A stretch of DNA of 64,000 nt from Cymbomonas tetramitiformis (lineage: Eukaryota > Chlorophyta > Pyramimonadophyceae > Pyramimonadales > Pyramimonadaceae): positions 1 to 64,000 of the forward strand of contig LGRX02034300.1 of assembly GCA_001247695.2 (NCBI GenBank). The letters run 5' to 3'. The translations under genes were made by a program, and so were the position numbers. Below the pieces are notes generated by a model that was not told where the DNA came from, did no database searches, and saw nothing but the letters and a program-made list of their open reading frames with translations. Of the stretch, positions 52,086 to 62,567 are shown in pieces. Numbering within the stretch: the first letter of the stretch is position 1; each line of letters begins with the position of its first letter.

Positions 52086-55000
52086 GATGATAATGTCATA
52101 TCATCAGGCATCCCTGTCATCGAGAGTTCGTATGTCGAACTCGAAGATGGCAAAGCAAAGATACATCTTGAAAACAAACAAGAACCATCTTGGCTTTCAG
52201 CATGCGCGGAACTCGCATGCGCAGCATGAACGAACTAGTCGTTATTACCATGCTGGTCGTTCAACCTACGTCTCGGGTTCACAACCCAATGGCGGTACCA
52301 TCTAAGATGATGGGAGACGTTAGGTACAAAAGTGAGGAAGCGTTGTGCTTCAGCAGATCTTCTTACAGAGACTGCACTCACAAACCCGCTCATCCGTACA
52401 CTTGCATTGCTGTTCAAACTTTGCAGTGTTTATTTTGTATACTGATAATATATTCATGGCGCTTGTCTACATAGCCGTATCAGATGGTATTCTAAAAGTC
52501 GTCAAGGCACGATACTCGAGAACTCAAGTGGGTGCAGCGATAGACGTAGTATATTTGATATTGTTCGCAGGTTTGCAGGTGGGCGCATATCGACAGCGCT
52601 CGCATAATATTGAATATCTGCAGGGCGAATAATATACAATCGCATATTGACAGCGCAGAGATAGCGCGAGGAGATTTCTCGCAGCATACACGCGGAAACA
52701 GCTGATCGCACACATACGCGATAAGGTGTGCGCAGGGCATACATCGACGCAGCAATGAAACGTATTCGCATAAATGGTTCGCAAATGTATGCATGTTCGC
52801 AGATGCGACAAATCATCGGCGAAATCGCTTTCGCGTGGAAAATCATCAGCGCAGTATCACGATTTTCATGATAGCACTAAATTGCTTCATACATGCAGCA
52901 TGCGCGATGGTCACTAATTTACAGATGCAGCATGCGCGATGGTCGCATATTTCTACAGAAGTCAATCGCAGCATGCGCGCGCTTGTATGAATCACTTTCA
53001 AAAATTGTCCAGAATGATATATTACATAGTTGTCATCGGCAGAATTTTGATTCGTATACATGTCAGCGCTCGCATTCGTATGCGACGTACATCAGTGATT
53101 TTTGCAATGCAATTCCTTCGCACTGTTTACAATGTCAGCGCGTACAATGATTTATGGCCTGTCAGCACGATATACGTTCTTCATGATTTCGTCACATGCG
53201 AAGAACGCCCGATTTTAGCGTGCACAATTTTGATGTGTTTTACATGCAGTGAGAAGCACATATGTATAAGCCCGTCGAAATCATATGCAGAATGATTGTA
53301 TACATGATCGTTATGCTTGGATACATTACCACTATGTTGCTGTAAAAGTATCATTATCATACTGCAGCAAATTCCAAAGTGTTCTGATGGCTGCACAAAT
53401 ACTTTAATCATCAGCATCATTCTATTTAGCATCACAATGATCTGTTCACAACATGTGTGTGCGAATCAGCACACACACACACATGCACTTATTTCACTTA
53501 CAGCAATCATCAACATGCAGTGCATACACTTTTATACTATGCACATATCTTATGCTGAATGATTGCATTGATTGTGAATTGTACATGCTTTATTATACTG
53601 TACAGCTTGATCACGATAACAGCTGTAGTACATAGAGCATACGCATATTGCAGTGAATGCTAATCTATATTCGAATCCATGTAGCAAAGGGTGCCTGAAA
53701 GTGATCTTAACACCATAATTAGTTTGTCATGCCTGGTGGACCCGAGATGCTCTCCAGATCACATGTACATTCTATGGTGGATCACTGGATGGAATGCTCA
53801 CCTGAGCTTCATGTAAAATCTATCAGCAACTCATTTTGTAATGAGATTAGCATGGAATTACAATGATCCCTAAACTTGATATATATCATGTTAGATGTAA
53901 TCAGTACATGGTATGCTGACTATCTTGCATGATAAATTGTCTAGGATATTGTGATATCCAGAACACATTCTGCAGAGTGTGTACAAGTAAACACACACAC
54001 ACACTGACATAAGTACTAATCAGCAGTACTACACACTGCACATACACTAGCATTCATTATACATGTTAAAATTCACTGACTCAGAGTGAATAGATCAACT
54101 ATATTGTACATGGTAATATAGATACCACTTCCAAACACATGTGCGTGGAAAGTGTCAATGATGGCGATACATAAGGGAACAGGATAAGATAACATGCTGT
54201 AGGGCTGGATGGAGAATATCTCCAGACCCGAAGGCATTATACAGTGTTCATAATGCAGCTGGTAACTGCTGAACACTGTCCATACCTTTACTATCGCTGG
54301 AGCAACTACAACAACTACGTTGCATATTGACAGTTGAATCAGACTTGATCAGATCAATTGCATGCAACACACAGATCAGTATTTACATGATATCTGACAA
54401 TAGTGTTAAGGACAATCACACACATATAAATGTGTTGTGTCAAGTTGCTGTGATTGTATCCAGCAAAGTCCAGATTTGTTCTAAATGAGATATATCACTT
54501 TGATAAATCTTAAGAGCACAGACCTATGCTCAAAACAAATCATAGGTTGAGAAATATCACTAAAGTGGGTGTATCCACTTAAGTTGATTAATCTATACAT
54601 AATCAGAAAAGTACATTTGCTGTGCATGGGTTTAAATCAGTAAAACCCAGAATGCTATCAACCATAGATGTTGATATACAGCACAATTCACTTATTTGCC
54701 ATGAAATTTATCATGTGCCAAAGTGAAGTTCCTCACAGTGATTCTGTACTTACATTCCACATATACACTGAAATATGTCACTAAAGCAATATTTCAGATA
54801 GCTGAAAAAGCTGTAAAATGGGTAAAAATGCTCCACGTTTAATTTCAAAATGAAAAATGTGTGCCCATTTTATTTAAAATTATGATTTTATACCTTTTAA
54901 GGTATCAGGAAATCATAATGACACATGTCATATCTGTGTGACACCCTAAATATTAGGTGTTGAATATATAGGGGTAACGCTATTGCTGTAACGATAAATC

Positions 55001-57269
55001 GCTCAAAATGCGTACACATTTTGAAAATTTCGGATTGATTTTTTTTGCTGAAATGAATGTTTATATATCAAATAACAATCCCTGATTTATGCAGCATGTG
55101 TAACGCCCTGTAACAACCCTAAAATTAAATGTGTGTAACAGGGGTGTAACGTACCCTCTGAAAACCACCTTACATTTATTTAGGTATTAAATGCAGTTTT
55201 GCTTAAAAACCTTTGCAAAAAAAATATACTGCTTATTTGTTTACCTATATTAGGGTTACACATACCATGTAACACCCTAATCATATTATTGGGTGAAAGG
55301 GCCACTGTAACCAGATATGCCCTAAATGCCACCTATTTATTGGATACACTTTGTGTTTGGCAGATATATATCATGCTGTAATCAGCACGGACATGATTAT
55401 ATATCGGGCAACAACCCAAGAACTGTTGGGAAACAACCCTAGAACTGTATGAGCTGCTTCCTATAAGGATTGCAAGCTACAAGCTATAAGCTGTAAGCTA
55501 TACGCTATGAAATATATAGGCAACTGACTGCCTATGTGTTCACACTTCCTCAAGGGGGGGAAGAAGGTGGATAGGATTACACACATATCCATTTTATATG
55601 CTGTGATTTATGATGGATTGCTTTTGATAAAATCACTGCATCCACAAGTAACGTTGAAATCTGTACAACGTTAAAATCCACTATCACTAACAAAGTGTAA
55701 ACTCGGATGGGAAACTATATCCCAATGACTATAAGTTGACTCTTGCTCAGCATTTACATTCTCGAGTAAGTTTGGAATGCTGAACTATATACATAACATA
55801 TAACCTGATACCATGCTTAATTGCATTTCCTGGATCAGAAGATGATAGTTATATATTGTATATATATATATATCCCACCTGATATACTTTGGCACTATAG
55901 CTGTATATAAGAGTGGGAAGGACAAGTGCATCGCTGTAAGACTGGTTGATATAGTCCCAGTGCTGAAGGCAGAATTTGGCACCCGAATAACAGCTGATAA
56001 CTGTTGGTGACCACCATGCAAGACCTTCCAAGCGTAACTCCTTTGTTCTGAGATGCAAGTGAATTGTTCATAATATGTTGACATCACATAAAAGCATTCT
56101 GATAAAAACCCTATATATTCACATGAGTTGTCATCACTACAATGACATGGGTTTTAGAATCGTCGAAATGAGTATAACTCCGATGAATTCATTAGTACAA
56201 ATAAGCTGTTGGGATTATTCCTCCGGCTGGATTGCAATTATTCACAATCCCTGTACATCCCGGTGACAAAATATTGCACTGGACTGATCACCACATTAGG
56301 TATAATCAGTGATATATAAGTCACCAGAGAAAGCATTGCAATCAGCACAATGCTGTCTAGACTCACAAAGATGAGTAACATATATTCTCATATGTAATAA
56401 ACAGAGGCACAATGTGACCTACGCTAAAATCGCGTATGCTCGGGCACTGTATTGTGACCTGCGCTAAGATCGTGTATGCATGGACACAACATGACTCGTG
56501 CCAATGACGTGGACATATTTTTTGCCACGACATCACATCTGAAATCAATAAATCACTCAGAGTAAAGGTGTTGACATCAGTATAGCACCATTATGCATAT
56601 AATCATGAGGATTTTAAAGAAGACATAGTCTCTCCAATATTGACAAACATGGTACACATATATATATATCCATGCTCTCTGATCATATATTGATATTCCA
56701 CAGCATACGATGATGGTAATAGCAAGCCACTTCGCCGCTGGAGGGTAGTATTGTATATATACAGCACATGCTTGGGCACTATATGACCCACGCTGATGAC
56801 GTGGATTCGGGCTGCATCCCAATAACTGCAATGCACCTTTGGTGCAATGGGCTGCAACCCGAGAACTGCTATCCAGCTTCATAGAAAGCTTCCACGTCAT
56901 CACATAGAGGTCGGACCTCTGTTGTATTTGAACGGCGCTTGACAACCGCCTAGCATTACACTTCCTTGAGGGGGGAAGATGATAAGCTAGAAATACAACT
57001 AAAAACCAAATAAATAATAAAGACAAATAATAAAACAAGTAAGTTGCATCATTGTTTTTGTTTTGGTAAGCCTGACTGTATACAGTCAAACCATGCAGAA
57101 CTCCATGAAGTTGACACATACATCAGCCATGATACATATGAGCTTGATTTTGAAGACCTAGACATTGTATACATCTGGTCTAGCATGTATCCAGACTAGA
57201 ATTGTATATTGACACGGTGCAAGCACTATAGCCTCTGCCACCAATGATCATTGAAAAGGGCAACCATTC
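52086..57269. other. AT-rich region without recognisable genes
   Basis: No open frame above about 180 residues and none with domain character. Local features: a (CA)n run near 53992, ATATAT runs at 55858-55872 and 56658-56668, imperfect copies of AAGCTATAAGCTGTAAGCTA near 55480, and two related units at 56405-56500 (TGTGACCT-CGCTAA-ATCG-GTATGC). Two G-runs preceded by ACTTCCT (55546-55562 and 56961-56976) resemble polypurine tracts of copia elements, so decayed retroelement ends may lie here. Confidence 0.45.
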
Positions 57270-60200
57270 TTGATACTTCATACATATCATCTGATTGGAT
57301 CATTAAAGGTGTCAAGATTACTCAATGCAATATGCAGGCCACGGCCTGAGTACAGTGTTGAGCCGCAGCAGCCAGCGGTGCCGGCAGCCGACGTGCAGAT
57401 CACAACAACCAACACCGAATTCCCTGGAGCTGTGCAGCTGGTGAGCACGGCACCGCAGTCCCGGCCCAGGGGTCCGGGTGGCCCGGGCCGCAGGCCCTAT
57501 GGGGCGGGTCACTTCATGTACATGAGTCTGCTGTGCATTCTAGCATTCTCTGGCACGGCAGATGCGGTGCAGTCTGGTGGTGCCTCCGGTGCTGTGCTGG
57601 AGGTGCACCCACGGGCTCTGGTGCTTTGGCATGCTATCACCTGGGGTCTGGCTATCTCGGCCTGTCTTCCTGCCGTTGGTGCCAGGACTCCCGTACGCAC
57701 CTGGCGACACCTTGTCAACCGGCAGTCACCAGCGGGCGGGCACCAGCCCTCAACAACCCAGCCTCCGGCGGGTGAGCCCCGTACCTCTCGCCGCTCCTCA
57801 CCAGTCTGGACTGCTGTTCTGGTTATCTGTAGCCTGGCTCTCTGTACCTCGGCACTACTGTTTGGGTACTCTCTGGGTCTGCGGCAGTCAGTCAGGCAGT
57901 CAGTCAGTCAGTCAGTCAGTCAGCTTACCCCGCCAGCAGGGGGGTCCGTCGGCCGTTCTGCTGGTCAGCTTTTCTCAGCTGATGGACTGGCTACCGGTGA
58001 TACCGGCTTATGTCTGGTCCCTGGTTATGCTGTGGGTACGTATGCTTCTGTGGAGCTTGGTGTACTGTCTGGTCAGCTTGGGTCAGTTACAGTGGTCTAC
58101 CCTCTGGTACCCGCTGGCTGTACTGGTATTCTGGTCTATGGCAGTGCAGAGTCAGTTCCGTTATATGTGCCCGACGAGGAGTGGGCTGCTTCTGGATTCA
58201 GTTCTCTGGCCAGTGCTGTCCCTGCACCCGTCCGGGTTGACAGAGGCATCGTGTGTGGCTATGGAGCCACATGTGTCATGTGCAGGGACCTGTCGGCCTG
58301 CACCGACGTGGACTACACCCGTACGGTGGCCTTCACCATGGTCACGGCTGGGTCTCACAGGACGGATGCTACTGTGACATTCCATCTGTATGGGGTCTGT
58401 ATCCAGGACGGAGCCATCGACCACTTCGTTCTCCCAAACTCACACTATAAGGCCGGCTGCCGCACTCTCCTGTCTTCTCGGGTTATGCTTTCCCTCGGCT
58501 TCGGGTCCCCTGACCTTATGTCCCTCACTTACACCCACCTGCCTACTGGCCGTGTCTATCGGATCATTGACTCTGGCACAGACTATATGTGGGCGGAGGT
58601 CCCTGAGGGGGCGGCCAGTGCACTCACCCAGACTGTATCACGTGTCCGCACCGGTGAGATCTGTGACTGGATGTGGGCACGCTCAGAGTATGCCAAGTGG
58701 GCTTTTCTGAAGGGCTCGCCTGCTGCCCTGGCCAAGACCGGGGAACACAACTTTGACATCTCCCTCTTCGGAGACGACCTCCCCCCCGGCGTGGGTAACA
58801 ACCAGACCTGCCCAGTCAGGTATTCACTGTCTGATTCCTGCTGGGGTCACCTCTGGGCCGGTGCCTATATATATGGCAACCCGCCCTTTGACAGACTCAC
58901 CTGTGAGCGGATGCTCAAGAAGGCCAACCGGGACTTTGCAACCGACCCCGAGCACACGGTATTCCTCTTCTTGATTCCCCAGTCACACCTCAGTACCTTC
59001 AGGCAGCACCTTATTCATTGGGAGGTGCTACATGTGTATCCGGCTGGCACAGAGGGCATATTCAGCTACCGTCGTGAGCACACCTATGCTGGACGGCCCC
59101 TTCAGTCGGCTGGCTCGGAGGGCGGGGGGGACCGTGTTTTCATTGCTGGTACCCCGTTCCCGGTGGCTATCATCTACCGTGATCAGTACACGTCCATGAG
59201 GTTCACCCCTGAGAGGTGGCGCCATTCCGCATATGCTCATGCTCATGGTCTCAGGCTGGCTCAGCTCATGGACCTTGGTGTTGACATCGCCCGGCCTGGC
59301 ACTACAGTTACCCGGGAGCAGCTGCTGTCTCACAGGACCTGTGCTGAGGCCTGTGCTGTGTGTGCCCGTATGCGGACGGTGCAGCCGAGTCCGAAGCGCC
59401 CTTCGGCTGACAGATACAGAGCTCAGAAGCCTGGATCTATGTGGGCTGCTGATGCTACAGGCCCGATCACGCCTATTGGCTATGACGGGTCGAGGTACCG
59501 CTGGACCTTTGTGGAGTTCACTGTGAGGTTTACACTTTGCTACTTCTCTGCTGAGAAGTCGGCATACAGCTTCATCCTGGCTCAGTTCCTGGCAGATGTT
59601 GTTCATCACGGCTTTGCATGCACTGGCCCGGTTCTCCGCACTGATTGTGCCCCGGAGCTGTGTGACCCTGCAGCACAGGCTCTGTACAAACACCATGGCA
59701 TCAAACACCTGCAGTCGTCACCCACCCTGCACTGGCAGAACTTCATGGCTGAATATGTGATTGGTAAGATCTCGTCGGTCTCCCGTGCACTCCTGGAGAC
59801 AGCCTGTATGGACCTCACCTACTGGCCTCTTGCAGACAGTCATGCCTGCCTGCTATGGGATATCCTGCCTCATGGGCGGGACGCCGTGGTGCCATTCTAT
59901 CACCTTATGGGCTATCACTTTACCTACTCCCGTATCGAGATATTCGGCACCCTGTGCACTGTGGCCATGGATGCTCAGCAGATGCGGGCCCGCCATCCGG
60001 GGGTCTCCAAGAAGCGGACCCCCCAGGCCTGGCAGGGGCGGTTTGTGGGCATCAGCCTCAGGTCCTCGGCCTACAAGGTACTGGACCTGGAGAGGAACAA
60101 GGTTGTTTCCGAGGGCCGGCCAGACTTCATCAGGAACTACTCAGAGTTCGGGCAGGTGATGTCATCGTTCCCTGCCCCCGCTCCCGACGAGCGGCACTCC

Positions 60201-60596
60201 GCACCCGTGCCCAGTGACAGGCCGGAGCCGTGGAAGGACTACACCACTGACATGGTGGTGACGGTCCATTCCGTGGCTGCCTATTATGACACCCGGGACG
60301 GTGAGACCTATGCCACCGTGCAGTTGCTTGATGACACTGGTTCAGCAAACACTTTCTGGACTACCGCCCAGCAGTATGTCATGGCTGACCCTGCGGGCAC
60401 TGCTTGGTCTGACTTGGTCCACTGGCTGGACCGCCGCAGGGTCATTGACTGTGTCAATCAACACTACCCGCTCTGGACTCTGGCTAAGGCTCAGGAGGCC
60501 CGCGGTGATCCGCTGTATCCGGCACTCATTGTGTCCACGGACATGAGGCGGTCGCAGGTCCTATGGGGTGCTCTTCCGGCCTATGGCCTACGGTGA
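57270..60596 (+). CDS. Copia-type polyprotein: membrane segments - protease-like - NPPF methyltransferase-like - integrase
   Basis: 1108 residues. Three hydrophobic helices ('MYMSLLCILAFSGTADA', 'WHAITWGLAISACL', 'WTAVLVICSLALCTSALLF') precede the protease-like region. There the expected Asp-Ser/Thr-Gly is replaced by 'GYGATC' (330-333), so it may be inactive. Residues about 480-650 resemble Dam-type N6-adenine methyltransferases of phages: 'FDISLF' (F495), then W, then NPPF (537-540), then 'TVFLFLIP' and 'GTPFPVAIIYRD'. The integrase has HAHG, CAEACAVC, and catalytic D728, D792 and E828 (35 residues between the last two). The stretch up to 'SEFGQVM' and an acidic linker follow. The frame ends at 60596 because of a frameshift; the downstream frame starting at 60568 continues the protein. 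The start is the first ATG after a stop and is not certain. A QSV-repeat of CAGTCAGT lies near residue 215. Confidence 0.8.
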   Translation: MILHTYHLIGSLKVSRLLNAICRPRPEYSVEPQQPAVPAADVQITTTNTEFPGAVQLVSTAPQSRPRGPGGPGRRPYGAGHFMYMSLLCILAFSGTADAVQSGGASGAVLEVHPRALVLWHAITWGLAISACLPAVGARTPVRTWRHLVNRQSPAGGHQPSTTQPPAGEPRTSRRSSPVWTAVLVICSLALCTSALLFGYSLGLRQSVRQSVSQSVSQLTPPAGGSVGRSAGQLFSADGLATGDTGLCLVPGYAVGTYASVELGVLSGQLGSVTVVYPLVPAGCTGILVYGSAESVPLYVPDEEWAASGFSSLASAVPAPVRVDRGIVCGYGATCVMCRDLSACTDVDYTRTVAFTMVTAGSHRTDATVTFHLYGVCIQDGAIDHFVLPNSHYKAGCRTLLSSRVMLSLGFGSPDLMSLTYTHLPTGRVYRIIDSGTDYMWAEVPEGAASALTQTVSRVRTGEICDWMWARSEYAKWAFLKGSPAALAKTGEHNFDISLFGDDLPPGVGNNQTCPVRYSLSDSCWGHLWAGAYIYGNPPFDRLTCERMLKKANRDFATDPEHTVFLFLIPQSHLSTFRQHLIHWEVLHVYPAGTEGIFSYRREHTYAGRPLQSAGSEGGGDRVFIAGTPFPVAIIYRDQYTSMRFTPERWRHSAYAHAHGLRLAQLMDLGVDIARPGTTVTREQLLSHRTCAEACAVCARMRTVQPSPKRPSADRYRAQKPGSMWAADATGPITPIGYDGSRYRWTFVEFTVRFTLCYFSAEKSAYSFILAQFLADVVHHGFACTGPVLRTDCAPELCDPAAQALYKHHGIKHLQSSPTLHWQNFMAEYVIGKISSVSRALLETACMDLTYWPLADSHACLLWDILPHGRDAVVPFYHLMGYHFTYSRIEIFGTLCTVAMDAQQMRARHPGVSKKRTPQAWQGRFVGISLRSSAYKVLDLERNKVVSEGRPDFIRNYSEFGQVMSSFPAPAPDERHSAPVPSDRPEPWKDYTTDMVVTVHSVAAYYDTRDGETYATVQLLDDTGSANTFWTTAQQYVMADPAGTAWSDLVHWLDRRRVIDCVNQHYPLWTLAKAQEARGDPLYPALIVSTDMRRSQVLWGALPAYGLR

Positions 60597-61152
60597 TGTG
60601 ACTGCCCCACGTGCCTATGCCATGGACCTCCGTGCCAGTCTGGTGGTGTTCCCTGATACCCACAGTGCTTGCCACCTTCCCTTCTCCGACCACCCGGAGC
60701 AGGACCAGTGGCTCCTTCCGCACTATGTGGTCCCACCAGAGGACACGGTCGGTACATTGCCAGCCAGCGGCACACTCAGCTTCTGTCATATCTCTGCTGG
60801 CCTCGCCGAGCGCCTGTACCACACTGCAGCTCCTGATCTGCCACTGCCAGGTGGGTACCGCCAGGCACTGTCTATGCCTGATGGGGCTCAGTGGGAGGAG
60901 GCTATTACCGGTGGGGAGGTGCAGCCTCTGATTGACCAGGGTAAGATAGAACCGGTGGAGGTGCTACCCGACGGTGAGATCGCCACCAGCACCATCTTTG
61001 TGCTGAATAAGCCCTGGAAACCACGGGATGGTCTACCGCCCGTCCAAATTCATAAAGCTCGGATGGCCGTGGCTGCCACGTGGCACTGGGGCTACACCCA
61101 AGCTGAGACCGCGTGCACGGTAGCAGACCTGCCCACCTTCCGCCTTCTGTAG
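60568..61152 (+). pseudogene. Continuation of the copia-type pol: linker and N-terminal part of reverse transcriptase
   Basis: It overlaps the previous frame by 29 bases and continues it in another frame, consistent with an indel near 60590. It contains 'YRQALSMPDGAQWEEAITGGEVQPLIDQGKIEPVEVLPDG' and 'KARMAVAATWHWGYTQ...TVADLPTFRLL', which match the first RT blocks of copia (EAL...W..A...E...L, KARLVAKGFTQ, TFAPV...T+R). The stop at 61150-61152 truncates RT before the catalytic YVDD, so this copy cannot make RT. Confidence 0.75.
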
Positions 61153-62297
61153 GAGTCTACACCTTGACTTCTTCTCTTCTTTACGGTTTCGGACTTATAC
61201 TATTCTACACTTATTAAACGACCGCACGAGGTATGCTTACGATTGGTCAACTACAAGACTTCGGTTTCGTAAATCTTAATAGTTATGCTTTTCCTTTCAA
61301 GTGTATGCTTTCAATACACAATATACAGCGGATACGGCTCTTACTTTTTATGTTACAATTCTCAGTTCAGTTCATCTCTCCGAAACGGGTTACTCTTAGA
61401 GTTCTTATACATTCAGGAACTCTTTCCATAACTCAACTGTACTGAGTACTCCGTACAACAGTCTAGGCACCTCACATCAACATCATTCTGATCGGTCCTA
61501 CTGTACTCCGTACTGAGTACTCCTGCGTTTTATACTTAGCCGTTTTTCTTGCTCTTGTGCTTGCCTCCTAGCACAACTCCCCCCCCCTAAGGGAAGGTCA
61601 CGTCCACGCTGACCACGTCGGACCAGTAAAGTTTTTATACAGATCTTCTACTGTTGCTCTGAATGATTATACAGGTCTCAGCCGCCTGTTGTCTGGGATG
61701 ACATTACCCTTCCCAAGACACACCGCAATAAGGAGATCGACCTCTTAAGCACAAGGGTCGGCCTCTCACCGGTCTGCCATCTGCACTACCAGGCTCCCCC
61801 AAGGCTCAAGGTTTCACATCCATTACCACGCTCAAGGTTTTAAACTTCCCAACACGGTACACTTACAGGGGATGACAATAGGTTTGCCAATTACCTGACA
61901 GTTCTCGGGATGCCGGCCCGGAGGAAAGGTTTTAACCCTTCACCGCCTCCTCGGAGTGCTAGAGCTTTTACCCAGATCTCCAACTGCTGCCCGGTCGTGC
62001 CAGGTCCGGAGCCAATGCTCTCGTGAAATGGATTATACAGATTTCCACCTGTTGCCTGGTCGCGCCGAGGCTAGAGCCACTGCTCGCTTGGATAGATTAC
62101 CCAGGTTCTCACCTGCTGCTTGGTCATACCAAGGCTTAGAGCCACTGCTCAAATGGATTATACAGATTTCCACCTGTTGCCTGGCTGTGCCGAGGCTAGA
62201 GCCACTGCTCTCTCGGATGGATTACCCAGGTTCTCACCTGCCGCCTGGTCTCGCCAAGGCTGGAGCCACCGCTCTTCCCGACGCTCCCCCAACGCTC
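61153..62297. repeat. Non-coding region ending in a 60-64-bp tandem repeat
   Basis: 61153-61560 is non-coding with several GTACTCCGTACTGAGTACT palindromic motifs (about 61445-61525). From about 61955 to 62285 a 60-64-bp unit (GGATTATACAGATTTCCACC... / GATTACCCAGGTTCTCACC...) recurs about five times, alternating between two subtypes (TATACAG and TACCCAG), so the higher-order unit is about 125 bp. It could be the 3' non-coding or LTR part of the Ty3-like element on the minus strand that ends at 62568. Confidence 0.65.
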
Positions 62298-62555
62298 TCA
62301 ATCGCTAAGACCACTCGCGTCAGATTCCCATCCGCCCTCAGGTATGATCGTCACCTCCGCTCGCACTCCCGCTAACGCTATCGGTTCCGGCTCAAACTCG
62401 GGCGGGTCACTCTCAACAACAGCTGACTGGACTAAAACGCTCATCTCGCTCAGATCCTCCCTGACAAGCAGTTCAGACAGGAACGCATGCACCTCTTCAT
62501 GTAGGGTCAGGTTGTGGAAAAGCTGTTTTAACAGTGCTGACGGAATCCCATACAA
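62298..62555 (-). CDS. Small acidic open frame downstream of the chromodomain/methyltransferase pol
   Basis: 85 residues, rich in Glu and Leu ('LTLHEEVHAFLSELLVREDLSEM'), starting 13 bases after the pol stop on the same strand. I do not recognise it. The close spacing makes a second retroelement frame or a frameshifted C-terminal tail of pol possible. It may also be chance. Confidence 0.25.
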   Translation of the reverse strand: MYGIPSALLKQLFHNLTLHEEVHAFLSELLVREDLSEMSVLVQSAVVESDPPEFEPEPIALAGVRAEVTIIPEGGWESDASGLSD

Positions 62556-62567
62556 ATTCTCTCGCGC

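Larger units (their letters stand above)
57270..61152 (+). mobile_element. Copia-like retrotransposon with Dam-like methyltransferase domain (partial)
   Basis: Order: hydrophobic segments, protease-like region, Dam-like domain, copia-type integrase, then the first part of RT in a shifted frame. Integrase before RT is the Ty1/copia order. The element stops about 100 residues into RT, and no gag precedes it, so both ends are missing. LTRs were not identified. Confidence 0.82.
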
